Part shown: piece after piece, positions 26,814 to 36,648 of the stretch | Numbering within the stretch: position 1 is the first letter of the stretch | Layout: the number at the start of each line of letters is the position of its first letter | Assembly (NCBI RefSeq): GCF_000518605.1 | Contig: NZ_JADX01000020.1 | Location: 54,947-118,946 of the forward strand | DNA: 64,000 bases | From: Shewanella fidelis ATCC BAA-318 | Lineage (GTDB): Bacteria; Pseudomonadota; Gammaproteobacteria; Enterobacterales; Shewanellaceae | Reading direction: 5' to 3' | Translations under genes and position numbers: made by a program | The notes under the pieces: model-generated | Databases searched by the model: none | Told to the model about the DNA's origin: nothing | The model's input: the letters and a program-made list of their open reading frames with translations, nothing else

Positions 26814-28373
26814 TTGAGCAAGAAGTTAATGAAGTCGGGCATTATTGTTAGTGCCATGACATTGATTTCCCGTGTTTTAGGGTTAGTTCGCGATGTTGTG
26901 ATAGCGAACCTAATGGGCGCGGGTAGTAGTGCTGATGTATTTTTCTTTGCTAATAAGATCCCTAACTTTTTACGGCGCTTATTTGCGGAGGGGGCATTCG
27001 CACAAGCATTTGTCCCCGTTTTAACTGAATATCAAGAAAAGAACACTCGCGCAGAGGTTAATGAATTAATTGCTAAAGTTGCTGGTACTTTGGGGGTTTT
27101 GGTATCGATTGTTACTTTAGTCGGGGTAATTGCCTCGCCTGTGTTAACGGCATTATTTGGTGGTGGTTGGTTCTTAGCGTGGGTAAATGATGAGCCTAAC
27201 GGAGAAAAGTTTGAGCTGGCATCGTTGATGTTGAAGATCACCTTCCCCTATTTATGGTTTATCACATTTACTGCATTAGCAGGCTCGATTCTTAATACTC
27301 GAGGTCGTTTTGCTGTTTCAGCTTTTACGCCAGTATTTTTAAATATCGCGATTATAAGTGCTGCTATTTTCCTATCTCCAAATATGGAACAGCCTGAAAT
27401 AGGTCTAGCTTGCGGCGTATTTCTAGGTGGCTTGGTTCAGTTCCTGTTTCAAATCCCATTTCTTATGCAAGAAAAAGCGTTAGTGAAGCCAAGCTGGGGC
27501 TGGAATCATCCCGGAGTGGTTAAGATCCGTACCTTGATGATCCCAGCACTATTTGGCGTGTCAGTGTCACAGATCAACTTACTACTCGATACTTTTATTG
27601 CTAGTTTCTTAGTGACAGGTTCTATTAGTTGGCTTTACTACTCTGATCGGTTACTCGAATTCCCGCTAGGTTTATTTGGAATTGCTATTGCTACGGTGAT
27701 TTTGCCTGCTTTATCTAAAAGGCATGTTAATGCTGAAAGCGGTGAATTTGCTAAAACCATGGACTGGGGAGTAAAGGCGATTGTTCTGCTTGGGTTACCG
27801 GCTATGTGTGGCTTGATTATTTTGGCAAAGCCTATGCTAATGGTGCTATTTATGCGCGGTGCTTTTGGCTACGATGATGTTGAGATGGCGTCATACAGCT
27901 TAATGGCATACGGTAGTGGCTTATTGAGCTTTATGATGATTAAAATTTTGGCCCCAGGTTATTACTCGAGACAAGATACGAAAACACCTGTGCGTTACGG
28001 CATCATAGCCATGGTCAGTAATATGGTATTTAACCTTATTTTTGCTATCCCATTTGGTTATGTAGGCTTAGCTATTGCGACATCAATGTCGGCCTTGTTA
28101 AATGCGTTTTTATTGTACCGAGGTTTACATAAGGCAAATGTATATCGCTTTAATAAAGGGACTTTGTTGTTCTTCGCTAAGGCAAGTGTCGCAGCTGCAG
28201 TTATGGTCATGGTGATTTTTCATTTTGATCCGGATATTAGCCAATGGTTGGACTTTTCATTCATTGAACGCAGCTATACATTAGCTAAATTGATTGTATT
28301 TGCAGCAGTCGCGTACTTTATTTGCTTAGTTTTGTTGGGAATTCGGCCTTGGAAGATGAAAGCTGCTGCATGA
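26814..28373 (+). CDS. murJ: lipid II flippase MurJ (MviN)
   Basis: About 519 residues and 14 membrane helices of the MOP exporter fold; it moves lipid II to the periplasm for peptidoglycan synthesis. Signatures: SAMTLISRVLGLVRDVVIA, GAGSSADVFFFANKIPNFLRRLFAEGAFAQAFVPVL, with the basic residues of the central cavity. I place the start at TTG 26814, giving (M)SKKLMKSG, with GGGGG about 5 bases upstream. A GTG at 26796 in the same frame is the alternative. First gene of a run with ribF, ileS, lspA, fkpB and ispH. Confidence 0.94.
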   Translation: MSKKLMKSGIIVSAMTLISRVLGLVRDVVIANLMGAGSSADVFFFANKIPNFLRRLFAEGAFAQAFVPVLTEYQEKNTRAEVNELIAKVAGTLGVLVSIVTLVGVIASPVLTALFGGGWFLAWVNDEPNGEKFELASLMLKITFPYLWFITFTALAGSILNTRGRFAVSAFTPVFLNIAIISAAIFLSPNMEQPEIGLACGVFLGGLVQFLFQIPFLMQEKALVKPSWGWNHPGVVKIRTLMIPALFGVSVSQINLLLDTFIASFLVTGSISWLYYSDRLLEFPLGLFGIAIATVILPALSKRHVNAESGEFAKTMDWGVKAIVLLGLPAMCGLIILAKPMLMVLFMRGAFGYDDVEMASYSLMAYGSGLLSFMMIKILAPGYYSRQDTKTPVRYGIIAMVSNMVFNLIFAIPFGYVGLAIATSMSALLNAFLLYRGLHKANVYRFNKGTLLFFAKASVAAAVMVMVIFHFDPDISQWLDFSFIERSYTLAKLIVFAAVAYFICLVLLGIRPWKMKAAA

Positions 28374-28439
28374 GGTGCTGATTATGAATGCTAGCTGGTA
28401 TATAATCCGCCCATTTACTCTCATGCGTCGTGTAAGATA

Positions 28440-29375
28440 ATGGAATTAATTCGCGGTATTCATAATATATTGCCGAAGCATCATGGCTGTGTATTAACCA
28501 TAGGCAACTTTGATGGTGTTCATCGTGGTCATGCGGAAGTGATAAATCGCTTAGTCGAAAAGGCTGAGCATTTAGGCTTGCCTGCGGCTGTGATGACATT
28601 TGAACCACAACCACAAGAGTTATTTCAAGGCGAAGACGCACCTGCGCGCTTAAGCCTGTTGCGCGATAAAATCGTCTTGCTTGATGAGTTAAAAGTGAAC
28701 CGCTTATTATGTGTTAATTTTAATAAGAAGTTTGCTAGCTATAGTGCTGAGGACTTTATTGAACAGCTGCTTGTTAACGCACTTGGAGTAAAGTATTTAG
28801 TTGTTGGCGATGATTTTTGCTTTGGTAAACAGCGCCAAGGTAATTTTGACATGCTACGCAAAGCCGGCGAAAAACACGGGTTTGCTGTCGTCAGCACTCA
28901 GAGCTTTATTTTAGGCGATAAGCGCGTAAGCTCTACAGAAATCAGGCAATTGCTTGCGAAAGGAAATTTAGAGCAGGCAAGGCGTTTGCTAGGACATCCA
29001 TTTACGTTAAGTGGACGTGTAGCTCATGGCCAAAAAATAGGGCGGACAATCGGTTTCCCTACCGCTAATATTGCTTTAAAGCGTAAAGTCTCTCCTGTTC
29101 GAGGTGTATTTGCGATAAAGCTATATTGGGATAACAGCGATATATACGAAGGCGTTGCCAATGTTGGTTTTAGACCAACAGTTAATGGTCAGGTATGTCA
29201 GTTAGAAGTCCATTTGTTTGACTTTGATGGTGATCTTTATGGGAAAACTGTTGAAGTTGAGCTTGTGGCAAAGATTAGAGACGAGCAGCCATTTGGATCG
29301 TTAGATGCGCTGAAAAAACAAATTAAAGATGATGCCAACAGAGCGAAAGCTTTGCTTGGTAGCGATGCAGGCTAA
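28440..29375 (+). CDS. ribF: bifunctional riboflavin kinase/FAD synthetase
   Basis: A 311-residue enzyme that turns riboflavin into FMN and then FAD. The N-terminal nucleotidyltransferase half has TIGNFDGVHRGHAEVI and VSSTEIRQLL; the C-terminal kinase half has GRTIGFPTANIAL (ATP/Mg site) and GVANVGFRPTVNG. It lies 66 bases after murJ and 31 before ileS. The ribosome-binding site is weak (GTAAG). Confidence 0.95.
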   Translation: MELIRGIHNILPKHHGCVLTIGNFDGVHRGHAEVINRLVEKAEHLGLPAAVMTFEPQPQELFQGEDAPARLSLLRDKIVLLDELKVNRLLCVNFNKKFASYSAEDFIEQLLVNALGVKYLVVGDDFCFGKQRQGNFDMLRKAGEKHGFAVVSTQSFILGDKRVSSTEIRQLLAKGNLEQARRLLGHPFTLSGRVAHGQKIGRTIGFPTANIALKRKVSPVRGVFAIKLYWDNSDIYEGVANVGFRPTVNGQVCQLEVHLFDFDGDLYGKTVEVELVAKIRDEQPFGSLDALKKQIKDDANRAKALLGSDAG

Positions 29376-29406
29376 TTAGCTTAGCGAACAAAACGGTAAA
29401 GGATCA

Positions 29407-32229
29407 ATGAGCGACTATAAATCTACTTTGAATTTGCCGGAAACTGAGTTTCCGATGCGTGGTAATTTGGCTAATCGTGAGCCAGAGATGTTAAAATCTT
29501 GGACCGAAAACGGACTGTATCAGCAGATCCGTGCAAGCCGTAAAGATGCTAAACCGTTTATTTTGCATGATGGCCCTCCATATGCGAACGGTGACATTCA
29601 TATTGGCCACTCAGTAAACAAAATTCTTAAAGATATTATTATTAAGTCAAAGACCATGTCTGGTTTTGACGCGCCATACATCCCTGGTTGGGACTGTCAT
29701 GGTCTACCGATTGAGCTTAAAGTTGAGCAAAAAGTAGGTAAGCCTGGTCATAAAGTCACGGCTGCAGAGTTCCGTCAAAAATGTCGTGAGTATGCGGCTA
29801 AGCAAGTTGATGGTCAGCGTGACGATTTTATCCGTTTAGGTGTGTTTGCTGATTGGCAAAATCCTTACTTAACTATGGATTACAGCACAGAAGCTAATAT
29901 CGTTCGTTCACTTTCTAAAGTCATTGATAGTGGTCATTTGCATAAAGGTGTTAAACCTGTGCATTGGTGTACAGATTGTGGCTCTGCGCTAGCAGAAGCA
30001 GAAGTTGAATACGAAGATAAAATGTCGCCAGCTATCGACGTTGCTTTTTCTGTTGTTGATAAGCCAGCTCTATTAGCCAAGTTTGGTTTAGGCGATTACG
30101 CTCACAAGATCTCAATGGTGATTTGGACTACAACACCTTGGACTCTGCCTGCTAACCGTGCGCTAGCGGTAGGCGCAAATGTTGAGTACACCTTGGTTGA
30201 AATGGTTAAAGAAGGCCAAGCACAAGCACTAGTATTAGCAACTGATCTTTACGAGTCATGTGTTGAGCGCTTTGGCGCTGAATCTCACACAGTATTGGGT
30301 ACTGCAGTTGGTAGCGATTTAGAGCTGTTGCGTTTTAATCACCCATTCTATGACTTTGATGTGCCAGTTATCTTAGGTGACCACGTTACTGTTGATTCAG
30401 GTACTGGTGTGGTTCATACCGCTCCGGGTCATGGTCAAGACGATTTCGTGGTTGGTCAAAAGTACGGTTTAGAAGTCGCTAACCCTGTTGGTGATAACGG
30501 CGTTTATAAAGCGGATACCGAAATTTTCGCTGGTTTGCATGTATTTAAAGCAAATAAGAACGTTGTTGAACTATTAGAAGAGAAAGGTGCGCTACTTAAT
30601 CACGTACAGATTAACCATAGCTACCCACATTGCTGGCGCCATAAAACACCAATTATTTTCCGTGCAACGCCACAATGGTTCATCTCTATGGATCAAAAAG
30701 GTCTACGTCAACAAGCACTAAGTGAAATTGAGCAAACTCAATGGATCCCTGATTGGGGCCAAAGCCGCATCGAGAAGATGGTGGAGAACCGTCCTGATTG
30801 GTGTATTTCACGTCAACGTACTTGGGGTGTTCCTATTACTTTGTTTGTACACCGTGAAACGGAAGAGTTGCACCCTGACAGTGTATCTTTGATGGAGCGC
30901 GTTGCAGCTCGTATTGAACAAGAAGGTATCCAAGCTTGGTGGGATTTAGACGCATCTGAATTATTAGGTGATGAAGCTGATCTGTACCGCAAAGTCACCG
31001 ACACACTAGATGTTTGGTATGACTCTGGTTCTACTTTCTCATCAGTGGTTGCTTCACGTCCTGAGTTTAATGGTCATCCAATTGATCTGTACCTTGAAGG
31101 TAGCGATCAACACCGTGGCTGGTTTATGTCATCGCTAATGATTTCAACCGCGATGAACGGCAAAGCACCTTATAAGCAAGTATTGACCCACGGTTTCACT
31201 GTTGATGGTCAAGGCCGTAAGATGTCTAAGTCTGTTGGTAACGTGATTGCGCCGCAGCATGTGACCAATAAATTAGGTGCTGACATTCTGCGCTTGTGGG
31301 TTGCAGCAACAGACTATAGCGGTGAGATGACGGTTTCTGATCAAATCCTAAACCGTAGCGCTGACGCGTACCGCCGTATTCGTAATACCGCTCGTTTCCT
31401 ACTGGCTAACATCAACGGCTTTAACCCTGCAACGGATATGGTTGCGGTTGAAGACATGGTTGCTTTAGACCGTTGGGTTGTTCGCCGTGCAGCTGCATTG
31501 CAGCAAGAGTTATTAGAAGCTTACGAACAGTACAACTTCCACCTAGTGACGCAAAAGCTAATGCAGTTCTGTTCAGTTGAGCTAGGTAGTTTCTACTTAG
31601 ATATCATTAAAGACAGACAGTACACTGCGAAAGAAGACAGTAACGCACGTCGCAGCTGTCAATCAGCTCTGTACTTGATCTCAGAAGCTATGGTGCGCTG
31701 GATTGCACCAATCCTAAGCTTCACAGCCGACGAAATTTGGAAGTTACTTCCAGGTGAGCGCAGTGAATACGTATTTACTGAAACTTGGTATGAAGGTCTT
31801 AAGTCAGTCACACTTGAGTCAGATCTTAGTGATGAATACTGGGAGCAATTACTTGCGGTTCGTGCTGAAGTGAACAAAGTGATTGAAAACGCACGTCGTG
31901 AGAAGCAAGTCGGTGGTTCGTTAGAAGCTGAAGTGACTTTGTATGCTGATGAAGCTCTGCAAGCAGCACTTGAAAACCTAGGTGATGAGTTACGCTTTGT
32001 ATTACTCACTTCTAAGACTGACGTGGTTGCGTTGGCTCAAGCTCCAGCAGATGCTATTGAAACAGAGCTAGCTTCATTAAAGCTTGGTCTTAAGAAGTCT
32101 GAAGCTGAGAAGTGTGAGCGTTGTTGGCACCATAGAGAAGATGTTGGCACTGTAGCAGAGCATCCGACACTGTGTTCTCGCTGTGTGACTAACATTGAAG
32201 GTGAAGGCGAAGTTCGCCAATTCGCTTAA
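29407..32229 (+). CDS. ileS: isoleucyl-tRNA synthetase
   Basis: A 940-residue class I synthetase. It has the HIGH motif in [22 protein letters not shown], the editing-domain sequences [18 protein letters not shown] and [16 protein letters not shown], the KMSKS motif in [12 protein letters not shown] and a C-terminal zinc finger ([12 protein letters not shown]...LCSRC). The type is that of the mupirocin-sensitive bacterial enzymes. It lies between ribF and lspA. Confidence 0.97.
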   Translation: MSDYKSTLNLPETEFPMRGNLANREPEMLKSWTENGLYQQIRASRKDAKPFILHDGPPYANGDIHIGHSVNKILKDIIIKSKTMSGFDAPYIPGWDCHGLPIELKVEQKVGKPGHKVTAAEFRQKCREYAAKQVDGQRDDFIRLGVFADWQNPYLTMDYSTEANIVRSLSKVIDSGHLHKGVKPVHWCTDCGSALAEAEVEYEDKMSPAIDVAFSVVDKPALLAKFGLGDYAHKISMVIWTTTPWTLPANRALAVGANVEYTLVEMVKEGQAQALVLATDLYESCVERFGAESHTVLGTAVGSDLELLRFNHPFYDFDVPVILGDHVTVDSGTGVVHTAPGHGQDDFVVGQKYGLEVANPVGDNGVYKADTEIFAGLHVFKANKNVVELLEEKGALLNHVQINHSYPHCWRHKTPIIFRATPQWFISMDQKGLRQQALSEIEQTQWIPDWGQSRIEKMVENRPDWCISRQRTWGVPITLFVHRETEELHPDSVSLMERVAARIEQEGIQAWWDLDASELLGDEADLYRKVTDTLDVWYDSGSTFSSVVASRPEFNGHPIDLYLEGSDQHRGWFMSSLMISTAMNGKAPYKQVLTHGFTVDGQGRKMSKSVGNVIAPQHVTNKLGADILRLWVAATDYSGEMTVSDQILNRSADAYRRIRNTARFLLANINGFNPATDMVAVEDMVALDRWVVRRAAALQQELLEAYEQYNFHLVTQKLMQFCSVELGSFYLDIIKDRQYTAKEDSNARRSCQSALYLISEAMVRWIAPILSFTADEIWKLLPGERSEYVFTETWYEGLKSVTLESDLSDEYWEQLLAVRAEVNKVIENARREKQVGGSLEAEVTLYADEALQAALENLGDELRFVLLTSKTDVVALAQAPADAIETELASLKLGLKKSEAEKCERCWHHREDVGTVAEHPTLCSRCVTNIEGEGEVRQFA

Positions 32230-32239
32230 AGGAACTGTC

Positions 32240-32752
32240 ATGACCACTACATGGAAAGACAGTGGCCTGCGTTGGTATTGGGTAGTTGTGTTGGTATTTA
32301 TTGCTGACCAACTATCTAAACAATGGGTATTGTCGAACTTTGATTTATACGAGTCGATTCAGTTACTACCAGTATTTAATTTCACCTATGTGCGTAACTA
32401 TGGTGCAGCATTTAGCTTTTTGAGCGATGCGGGTGGTTGGCAACGTTGGTTATTTACCTTTGTAGCGGTTGGTTTTAGCGTATTGCTATCTGTTTGGCTG
32501 CGTCAGCAGCCAAGCAAAATGTGGCGCTTAAATTTGGCTTATACTTTGGTGATAGGTGGTGCGTTAGGAAATCTTATTGATCGTCTTCAGCATGGTTATG
32601 TTGTCGATTTTCTGCATTTTTATTGGAACGACAGTCATTTCCCTGCATTTAATATTGCCGATTCAGCTATTTGTGTAGGTGCTGCGCTTATCATTTTAGA
32701 CTCATTTATGACAGGCAAAGATGATAAAAAATCAGACGATTTAAAGGAGTAA
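32240..32752 (+). CDS. lspA: lipoprotein signal peptidase (signal peptidase II)
   Basis: A 170-residue inner-membrane aspartic protease with four helices that cleaves lipoprotein signal peptides. The catalytic aspartates are in GNLIDRLQHGYVVDF and FNIADSAICVG. I choose the ATG at 32240 (MTTTWKDSG): AAGGA is well placed and the family length fits; an earlier in-frame ATG lies inside ileS. It starts 10 bases after ileS and ends 5 bases before fkpB. Several lipoproteins in this window are its likely substrates. Confidence 0.95.
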   Translation: MTTTWKDSGLRWYWVVVLVFIADQLSKQWVLSNFDLYESIQLLPVFNFTYVRNYGAAFSFLSDAGGWQRWLFTFVAVGFSVLLSVWLRQQPSKMWRLNLAYTLVIGGALGNLIDRLQHGYVVDFLHFYWNDSHFPAFNIADSAICVGAALIILDSFMTGKDDKKSDDLKE

Positions 32753-32757
32753 CTTAG

Positions 32758-33180
32758 GTGTCAGAGATGCATTCAATTTTATGTCATATGAACATAGTGC
32801 TAGAAGATGGTTCGACAGCCGAAAGTACGCGTTCAAGCGGTAAACCCGCACGTTTTAATGTGGGTGATGAAAGCTTAAGTCCAGCATTTGAAGCAGAGAT
32901 TATCAACCTAAAAGAGGGGGATAAGCACAGCTTTACACTGCAGCCCGCAGATACTTTTGGTGAGTCAAACCCAGATGCTGTACACCATATGGATAGAAGC
33001 CGTTTTCCTGCAGATATGACACTTGAACCAGGTGTTATTGTGAGTTTTGCCGGTCCTGGTGGCAGCGAAATTCCAGGCATGGTGCGTGATGTCGTTGCTG
33101 ACTCGGTAACCATAGATTTGAATCATCCTTTGGCAGGACAAGTGCTTACCTTTGAACTTGAAGTGGTACAGGTACTTTAA
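32758..33180 (+). CDS. fkpB: FKBP-type peptidyl-prolyl isomerase FkpB
   Basis: A 140-residue SlpA/FkpB-type isomerase, related to SlyD but without the metal-binding tail. The FKBP core ([30 protein letters not shown]) and the end [23 protein letters not shown] are clear. It starts at GTG 32758 with AAGGAG about 9 bases upstream; ATG 32767 is possible. Always next to lspA and ispH in this operon type. Confidence 0.93.
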   Translation: MSEMHSILCHMNIVLEDGSTAESTRSSGKPARFNVGDESLSPAFEAEIINLKEGDKHSFTLQPADTFGESNPDAVHHMDRSRFPADMTLEPGVIVSFAGPGGSEIPGMVRDVVADSVTIDLNHPLAGQVLTFELEVVQVL

Positions 33181-33182
33181 TT

Positions 33183-34112
33183 ATGAATATTCTTCTGGCA
33201 AATCCACGTGGTTTTTGTGCAGGTGTTGACCGTGCTATTAGCATTGTTGAACGAGCACTAGAGCTATTTTCACCACCTATTTATGTACGTCATGAAGTGG
33301 TACATAACAGGTATGTGGTGCAGAACTTGAAAGATCGTGGTGCTGTATTTGTAGAAGAGCTTGACCAAGTGCCTGATGATAGCATTGTTATTTTCAGTGC
33401 CCACGGCGTGTCTCAAGCAGTGCGCAAAGAGGCAAAAGCTCGTGGCTTGAAAGTCTTTGATGCAACGTGCCCTTTGGTTACCAAAGTGCACTTACAGGTG
33501 ACACGAGCCAGTCGTAAAGGTATCGAATGTATCCTGATTGGTCATGCCGGACATCCTGAGGTCGAAGGTACCATGGGGCAATATGATAATCCTCAAGGTG
33601 GCGTTCATTTGGTAGAGTCTCCAGAAGATGTTGCTAAGCTTGAAGTAAAAGATCCTGAAAATCTCTGCTTTGTTACGCAAACTACTTTATCGATGGATGA
33701 TACGGCAGATGTGATTGCATCTTTACAAAAGAAATATCCTTCAATAGAAGGGCCGCGTAAAGATGATATTTGTTATGCCACCCAAAATCGTCAAGATGCG
33801 GTACGCAATGTTTCTGAACAAGTAGAGCTGTTTATTGTTGTGGGTTCTAAAAATAGCTCTAACTCTAATCGTTTACGGGAGTTGGCAGAAAAGAAAGGCA
33901 CACAGGCTTTCTTGGTTGATAATGCTGACGATGTTGATGCAACTTGGTTTAACGGTGTGCAACGTGTTGCTGTTACTGCGGGAGCATCTGCTCCTGAGGT
34001 ATTGGTTAAACAAGTAGTTGATGCGATAGCTAGTATGGCCCCAAGCGTGGTAACTGAGGTTGAAGGGCGATTAGAAGATACTGTTTTTGCGGTACCTGCT
34101 GAACTTCGTTGA
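33183..34112 (+). CDS. ispH: 4-hydroxy-3-methylbut-2-enyl diphosphate reductase
   Basis: A 309-residue [4Fe-4S] enzyme, the last step of the methylerythritol phosphate pathway, giving IPP and DMAPP. The three cluster cysteines are in [25 protein letters not shown] and the later cysteine of [15 protein letters not shown]; the family's [12 protein letters not shown] and [12 protein letters not shown] are present. Last gene of the operon and followed by a terminator. Confidence 0.96.
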   Translation: MNILLANPRGFCAGVDRAISIVERALELFSPPIYVRHEVVHNRYVVQNLKDRGAVFVEELDQVPDDSIVIFSAHGVSQAVRKEAKARGLKVFDATCPLVTKVHLQVTRASRKGIECILIGHAGHPEVEGTMGQYDNPQGGVHLVESPEDVAKLEVKDPENLCFVTQTTLSMDDTADVIASLQKKYPSIEGPRKDDICYATQNRQDAVRNVSEQVELFIVVGSKNSSNSNRLRELAEKKGTQAFLVDNADDVDATWFNGVQRVAVTAGASAPEVLVKQVVDAIASMAPSVVTEVEGRLEDTVFAVPAELR

Positions 34113-34143
34113 TCTTTGGCTAATATAAGACACATTTACATTT

Positions 34144-34169
34144 AAAAGAGAGGCTAAGGCCTCTTTTTT
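34144..34169 (+). terminator. terminator of the murJ-ispH operon
   Basis: AGAGGC and GCCTCT form a short stem with a TAAG loop and a T run, about 35 bases after ispH. Confidence 0.75.
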
Positions 34170-34220
34170 ATTAGAAATTCAACTATTCTTTCCTGTTATT
34201 CCCCACATAAGACATTGAGC

Positions 34221-34489
34221 TACTTCAGTATTAGTAAGCTTTTGCTCCCTTGTGAAGTTATTCAACACAGAAGTAGGCAGACAAAAGTGCTCTAGAATGG
34301 CGAGTTTTAGCGGCTCTGATCCTGCGACTCTTGATAAAAAGAGGAAGCTTGAACCTAGTTTCACTATGCTCTTCACTCGTGGCAAATCACATGGATGTGG
34401 TGAATTTCATTAAAGCAGTAGCACTTAATGACCTTGTCCCAGTGCCACTAAATTCTCGCTGAGCGACCAAATCTCTATACTAATTGGCA
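34221..34489. repeat. dispersed repeat, copy 2 (diverged)
   Basis: Shares long stretches with copy 1, for example CTCCCTTGTGAAGTTATTCAA, GAATGGCGAGTTTTAGCGGC and TAAATTCTCGCTGAGCGACC, and ends in CTATACTAATTGGCA, a degenerate form of the terminal repeat. The left end is lost or rearranged and about 60 bases seen in copy 3 (TCATTAAAGCA) but not copy 1 are present. It fills most of the 500-base gap between ispH and pilV; I see nothing else there besides the pilV ribosome-binding site. Confidence 0.75.
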
Positions 34490-34666
34490 TAACTAAAATC
34501 ATCGTGAGTGGATCTGATTGGTATTAGAAAGCAACCTTAGTTGTTTTTGCTAATATTAGACTGAATCGCTATTAGCATGTATGCTATTGGTGAATTGTAA
34601 GTTTCGGATTTGAAACGACAAAGTAACTGATAAGTGTCAAAAAAGTGGCGTCGACAGGAGGCTATA

Positions 34667-35224
34667 ATGATTGCTAATGAAAAAGGCTTTTCCTTGATAG
34701 AGGTATTAGTGGCCTTAGTCATTTTAGTCATTGGTCTTATAGGTGTTTTTAATTTGCACCTCGTTTCTAAGCGAGGCAGTTTTGAATCCTTTCAACAAAC
34801 TCAAGCTTCATATGTCGCTCAAGATATCATCAATCGGATGAAACTTAACCGTGGTTTGTTAACGGCATATAGTGGCACATATGCGGGAAACCTTTCCAAG
34901 CCAGCAACCGCTTGTGATGTCGCTGTAGGGGCTAACGTTGTTTGCACGGTTAATCAAACTCTGGCGTGGGATCTTTATAAGTGGGAGCAGCAGATGTTAG
35001 GCAGCGCCGAAGTAAATAGTGACTCTGTTAAGGTTGGCGGTTTAGATACGCCTACAGCCTGTATTCGTGCTCAAGCAAACGGTAATGTGACAGTCGTGAT
35101 TACTTGGCGAGGAATTCGTAAAGTTTCTGATGGTGCTGCTAGTAATAATGATGCATTTGTCAGTGGTTGTGGCACAGGCAGTGACAGGCGACGTGCCTAC
35201 AGTGTCAATACCGTGATCATTTAG
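34667..35224 (+). CDS. pilV: type IV pilus minor pilin PilV
   Basis: A 185-residue prepilin. It begins MIANEKG-FSLIEVLVALVILVIGLIGVFNLHL: the class III signal cut after Gly by PilD, with Glu at +5 and the hydrophobic helix. A strong AGGAGG lies 7 bases before the ATG at 34667; an upstream in-frame ATG is not supported. PilV belongs to the minor-pilin priming complex that starts pilus assembly. First gene of pilV-W-X-Y1-E. Confidence 0.92.
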   Translation: MIANEKGFSLIEVLVALVILVIGLIGVFNLHLVSKRGSFESFQQTQASYVAQDIINRMKLNRGLLTAYSGTYAGNLSKPATACDVAVGANVVCTVNQTLAWDLYKWEQQMLGSAEVNSDSVKVGGLDTPTACIRAQANGNVTVVITWRGIRKVSDGAASNNDAFVSGCGTGSDRRRAYSVNTVII

Positions 35225-35233
35225 GGCTTGAAT

Positions 35234-36217
35234 ATGAACGCAGGTTATTTAGCTCAAAAAGGATTATCACTTGTCGAACTGATGGTCGCTATGGTTGTAG
35301 GGCTATTTCTTACGGCAGGCCTGTTTTCAATGTTTGTTATGTCAGCGACAAATGTAACTACCACAAGTCAGTTCAATCAATTACAAGAAAACGGCAGGAT
35401 TGCGTTATCTCTGATAGAGCGTGATATTTCTCAACTAGGGTTTATGGGAGATTTAACTGGCATAGGCTTAGAAGTTGGCACCAATCTGAATATTAATGCT
35501 GCAGCTATTGCAGCCGGTAATGACTGTATCGGTGACGGAGTAAATAATGGCTCATTTCCTGCGGCAGTTCCAGCGCATTTTCGTCGATTATGGGGTTATG
35601 AAAGTGGCGTGTCTGCTAACTCTCTCTCTTGTTTAACCAGTGTGGTCTCTGCAACCGATGTATTGCAAATTAAAAGGTTGGCAGGGCCTGAAATTACCGT
35701 CCCTAATGATAGTAATCGATACTATCTTGCAACCAACTCTCAGCAAGGCGTTTTATTTAGTGGTGGTCAAAGCACGCCGGTTATTACTAACGGTCGTTAT
35801 TGGGAATACCTACATCATGTGTATTACATCGAAAATGAAGCCGCAATACCTGTATTAAAACGAAGAGTATTGCGAAACGGCGGTATGAAAACTTCAGCTA
35901 GTTATGAACAGCTAGTTGAAGGGATTGAAAACATGCGAGTTTTGTATGGTTTCGATAGTAATGGTGACAACAGTGCTGATAGTTATATGCCTGTTCAAAA
36001 TGTAACAGATTTGATGTGGGACAACAGCTTAGCTCAAAGAGTTGTTTCGTTGAGGATATTTTTATTAGTTCGTGCATTAGAAGCCGACAGCAGCTTTATT
36101 AACAATAATAGTTATGAACTTGGAGATAAAACCATTACTGCTCCCGGTGATAATTTTAGGCGTAAAGTCGTTTCAACTACAGTCGTTTTGGAAAACCCGA
36201 TTATAAGCGCTAACTAG
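35234..36217 (+). CDS. pilW: type IV pilus assembly protein PilW
   Basis: A 327-residue large minor pilin. The prepilin signal is AQKG-LSLVELMVAMVVGLFLTAGLFSMF with Glu at +5, and a long C-terminal domain typical of PilW follows. I use ATG 35234 (MNAGYLAQKG) with AGGG upstream; a TTG at 35228 is in frame. It begins 9 bases after pilV and ends 9 before pilX. Confidence 0.9.
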   Translation: MNAGYLAQKGLSLVELMVAMVVGLFLTAGLFSMFVMSATNVTTTSQFNQLQENGRIALSLIERDISQLGFMGDLTGIGLEVGTNLNINAAAIAAGNDCIGDGVNNGSFPAAVPAHFRRLWGYESGVSANSLSCLTSVVSATDVLQIKRLAGPEITVPNDSNRYYLATNSQQGVLFSGGQSTPVITNGRYWEYLHHVYYIENEAAIPVLKRRVLRNGGMKTSASYEQLVEGIENMRVLYGFDSNGDNSADSYMPVQNVTDLMWDNSLAQRVVSLRIFLLVRALEADSSFINNNSYELGDKTITAPGDNFRRKVVSTTVVLENPIISAN

Positions 36218-36226
36218 AGGTTAGTT

Positions 36227-36646
36227 ATGATTAAGCAAAAAGGAATGGTGCTATTTTTGTCACTCATTGTATTGATTATTATGACCGTTATCGGAGTGGC
36301 GCTTGCGGTTAATTCAAATCAATCGATGAAAATGGCTGGAGCAGGCTCAGAAAGAATAGAGGCGATGACAGCTGCTCATGGCGCCCAAGATAGAGCGATC
36401 TCGATTAACGAGGGAGCCACGTTAATTAATTTGACAAACACTTTAGTGACGAATGATGCAGCACTGGGGGTGACAAATACCTTAGAGCCAGTTGCGAGCG
36501 GATGTCAGCGTAAAGAAAAAGCCCACGGTGCGAGCATAGGTTGTAATCGAATTGACATATCAAGTACCGCTATTTTTGGTCGTAACAATCTTGGACAGCT
36601 GACGGTTGTTGTTGGGATTGAGCAAGAATTTACAACAGGGAATTAG
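36227..36646 (+). CDS. pilX: type IV pilus assembly protein PilX
   Basis: A 139-residue minor pilin. Its N terminus MIKQKG-MVLFLSLIVLIIMTVIGVALAVNSNQSMKMAG fits PilX: a prepilin-like signal without the usual Glu at +5 and a conserved hydrophobic helix. AGAGGT precedes the ATG. It lies between pilW and pilY1 with gaps of 9 and 2 bases. Confidence 0.88.
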   Translation: MIKQKGMVLFLSLIVLIIMTVIGVALAVNSNQSMKMAGAGSERIEAMTAAHGAQDRAISINEGATLINLTNTLVTNDAALGVTNTLEPVASGCQRKEKAHGASIGCNRIDISSTAIFGRNNLGQLTVVVGIEQEFTTGN

Positions 36647-36648
36647 TT

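Noticed and set aside
33835..34017. Out-of-frame reading frames within ispH and similar internal frames in thrA, ileS and pilY1
   Set aside because: They overlap well-supported conserved genes in other frames and show no independent signals.
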